NCBI GenBank assembly: GCA_030679805.1
Contig: JAUXST010000277.1
Span: 1 to 7,429, forward strand
DNA: 7,429 nt
Origin: Reyranella sp.
GTDB taxonomy: Bacteria; Pseudomonadota; Alphaproteobacteria; Reyranellales; Reyranellaceae
Reading direction: 5' to 3'
Positions 6,475 through 7,429 of this stretch are shown in pieces. The notes below the pieces were generated by a model. That model did not search any database and was not told the DNA's origin. It saw only the letters and a program-made list of their open reading frames with translations. Numbering within the stretch: the first letter of the stretch is position 1; every line of letters begins with the position of its first letter. Position numbers and translations under genes: made by a program.

Positions 6475-7068
6475 CTGCTGATCGTCCATCATCTGGGCAA
6501 GTCGCAGTCCGAGCGGATCGTCTGGCTCTGCGAGGAGTTCGGCATCCCCTACGCGCTGAAGGTCTATGACCGTCATCCCGTCACCCGGCTCGCGCAAGCC
6601 GACTGCAAGGCGCTGCTTCCGCTTGGCGCGACGCCGATGATCACCGACGGCGACGTGGTCCTGATCGAGTCCGCCGCCATCGTCGACCACGTCGTCGCCA
6701 AGTACCACCCCGCGGAAGCGAGTGGCCGGCGCGTGCTCGCCGCCGACCGATGGGGCGGAACTTGATCCTTGGTAGATTGAACCTGCCGACGGACAATCTC
6801 GCTTCTGCTCGCCATGAAGGGACGGCTCGAGCTTGCGCTCGGTCTGGTCGAGGCGCGGCTCGGCAAGGTCGACTATTTCGCCGGCCGCGAGTTCACGATG
6901 GCCGACATCATGATCGTCCATTCGCTCCCGACCATGCGCCTCTTCCTGCCTTTCGACCTCACGCCCTATCCCGCCATCCTCGCCCATCTCCAGCGCATCG
7001 GCAGGCGCGACGCCTATCAGCGGGCGATGCGGAAGGGCGATCCCGATATGGCTCCCCTCCTGACCTGA
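6475..7068 (+). pseudogene. Decayed glutathione S-transferase gene
   Basis: Three pieces of one GST-family protein follow each other in different frames. Piece 1 (about 6475-6750) is the thioredoxin-like N-domain: VHHLGKSQSERIVWLCEEFG, the cis-proline segment LGATPMI, and the glutathione-contacting ESAAIVDHV (from 6667). Piece 2 (6750 to about 6800) is in another frame: RNLILGRLNLPTDN, a helical segment typical of the C-domain. Piece 3 (about 6802-7068) is in a third register and holds MKGRLELALGLVEARLG, YFAGREFTMADIMIV and an intact C-terminus ending MAPLLT. Compared with my memory of this family, about 20 residues are missing at the join near 6745-6750 and a one-base shift lies near 6798-6804. 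No ATG opens the first frame: a CTG stands where the methionine should be, and only TTG codons (6439, 6466) are available. Three separate lesions make a real pseudogene more likely than sequencing error. A separately translated C-terminal fragment from the ATG at 6814 is possible but unlikely to be active. Confidence 0.82.
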
Positions 7069-7081
7069 CGGCCGGCCGAAA

Positions 7082-7174
7082 ATTGCTGAAACCCGAGGTG
7101 TGCCCGCAATCTTGAGTCAGCTTCATTGACAAGGTCAGTAATACTGACCTATATGTGCTAAAGATTGCTGAAAC
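7082..7174 (+). repeat. 11-bp direct repeat ATTGCTGAAAC flanking the ilvE promoter
   Basis: ATTGCTGAAAC occurs at 7082-7092 and again at 7164-7174, 82 bp apart start to start. Both copies are preceded within a base by AAA. The first lies 13 bases after the GST-relic stop, the second in the ilvE leader. They enclose the predicted promoter and palindrome. They could be regulatory half-sites, traces of a small duplication, or chance. Confidence 0.5.
7126..7155 (+). promoter_or_regulatory. Predicted ilvE promoter with a 19-bp palindromic operator in its spacer
   Basis: TTGACA at 7126-7131 is a perfect -35 element, and TATATG at 7150-7155 is a four-of-six -10 element with an 18-bp spacer. The spacer is almost exactly filled by a perfect palindrome at 7132-7150: AGGTCAGTA, a central A, then TACTGACCT. 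A further GTCAG lies at 7116-7120, 18 bp before the GTCAG of the palindrome. Palindromes of this size and AT-centred shape, placed between -35 and -10, are typical of MarR-family repressor sites; a MarR gene is encoded about 0.8 kb away. The binding protein is inferred, not shown. Transcription would start near 7162, leaving a leader of about 60 bases. Confidence 0.68.
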
Positions 7175-7221
7175 AGGTTATCAGAAGGTCCATTAGGAAT
7201 CTTTGAGAGGAGGATATCGCA

Positions 7222-7429
7222 ATGTCCGCAACAATGGATGATCGCGACGGTTTCATCTGGATCGACGGTAAACTGGCGCCGTGGCGCGACGTCCAGATGC
7301 ACGTCCTTACGCATGCGCTGCATTACGGATCGGCCGTGTTCGAGGGCGAACGTATCTATGATGGTCGCGTCTTCCGCCTTTCGGCGCACAGCGCCCGCCT
7401 CATCAACTCCGCCCGCCTGCTCGACTACG
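7222..7429 (+). CDS. ilvE: Branched-chain amino acid aminotransferase, short form, N-terminal 69 residues (partial)
   Basis: The open frame from ATG 7222 runs off the window end and encodes the start of a second fold-type IV aminotransferase. GFIWIDGKLAPWRDVQMHVLTHALHYGSAVFEGERIYDGRVFRL (about residues 10-53) is the standard beginning of the roughly 300-residue bacterial IlvE: the 'H.LHYG..VFEG.R.Y.G..F' block forms part of the substrate pocket, followed by a helix SARLINSARLLDY. The PLP lysine lies beyond the window. AGGAGG at 7208-7213, 8 bases before the ATG, is a near-perfect ribosome binding site, the strongest in the window. The gene differs in subfamily from the long-form aminotransferase at 2652-3746, so the two are not recent duplicates. 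D-amino acid aminotransferase or aminodeoxychorismate lyase share the fold, but the opening motif favours IlvE. Confidence 0.9.
   Translation, partial: MSATMDDRDGFIWIDGKLAPWRDVQMHVLTHALHYGSAVFEGERIYDGRVFRLSAHSARLINSARLLDY

Noticed and set aside
7071..7078. GGCCGGCC-type palindrome after the GST relic as a terminator
   Set aside because: It has no loop and no T-tract, so it cannot act as an intrinsic terminator.
6750..7115. A 121-codon plus-strand frame read as a separate gene
   Set aside because: Only its first 16 or so residues resemble GST. The rest is an Arg/His-rich out-of-frame reading of the GST C-domain, so it is part of the pseudogene.
1..7429. tRNA, rRNA, CRISPR array, insertion sequence or riboswitch
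   Set aside because: No cloverleaf, spaced repeat array, transposase frame, terminal inverted repeats or recognisable aptamer fold was seen by eye. A covariance-model search would settle small RNAs.

Overview
The window reads as a chromosomal segment of a GC-rich alphaproteobacterium. The evidence is the codon bias toward G/C in third positions, a phasin gene with PhaR-type operators (polyhydroxyalkanoate storage), a MarR/OmpR/EnvZ regulatory trio of the kind common in that class, and protein sequences that look alphaproteobacterial. A Rhodospirillales/Reyranella-like or Bradyrhizobium-like host is a guess from memory of the families and could not be tested here. Nothing suggests a phage, plasmid, insertion sequence or CRISPR locus.

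Layout. Bases 1-180 hold the 3' end of an enoyl-CoA hydratase-like gene. proC (215-1024, last step of proline synthesis) follows and overlaps a TetR-like regulator gene (1021-1644) by ATGA. Next come a compact promoter carrying three evenly spaced TGC-N3-GCA motifs (1647-1725), a phasin gene (1775-2212) and a clear intrinsic terminator (2244-2272). csaA (2317-2655), a small tRNA-binding OB-fold protein, meets a long-form branched-chain aminotransferase gene (3746-2652, minus strand) head-on, and their stop codons overlap. Also on the minus strand is a three-gene regulatory operon transcribed from about 6376 down to 3809: a MarR-family regulator, an OmpR-family response regulator and an EnvZ-like histidine kinase. 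Upstream of it, on the plus strand, lies a decayed glutathione S-transferase gene (about 6475-7068). The window ends in the start of a second, short-form branched-chain aminotransferase gene, ilvE (7222 to beyond 7429). Its promoter spacer is filled by a perfect 19-bp palindrome.

How the parts may work together. The phasin unit is self-contained and looks controlled by a polymer-sensing repressor of the PhaR type, encoded elsewhere. The MarR/response-regulator/kinase genes are translationally packed and probably form one signalling unit. Two branched-chain aminotransferases of different subfamilies flank this unit. The palindrome in the ilvE promoter is the sort of site a MarR-family protein binds, so control of ilvE by the neighbouring MarR protein is a reasonable but untested inference. 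The most interesting points are the phased operator array before the phasin gene, the palindromic ilvE promoter, and the GST relic lying between the regulator and its possible target. I did not find a plainly novel multi-gene system.
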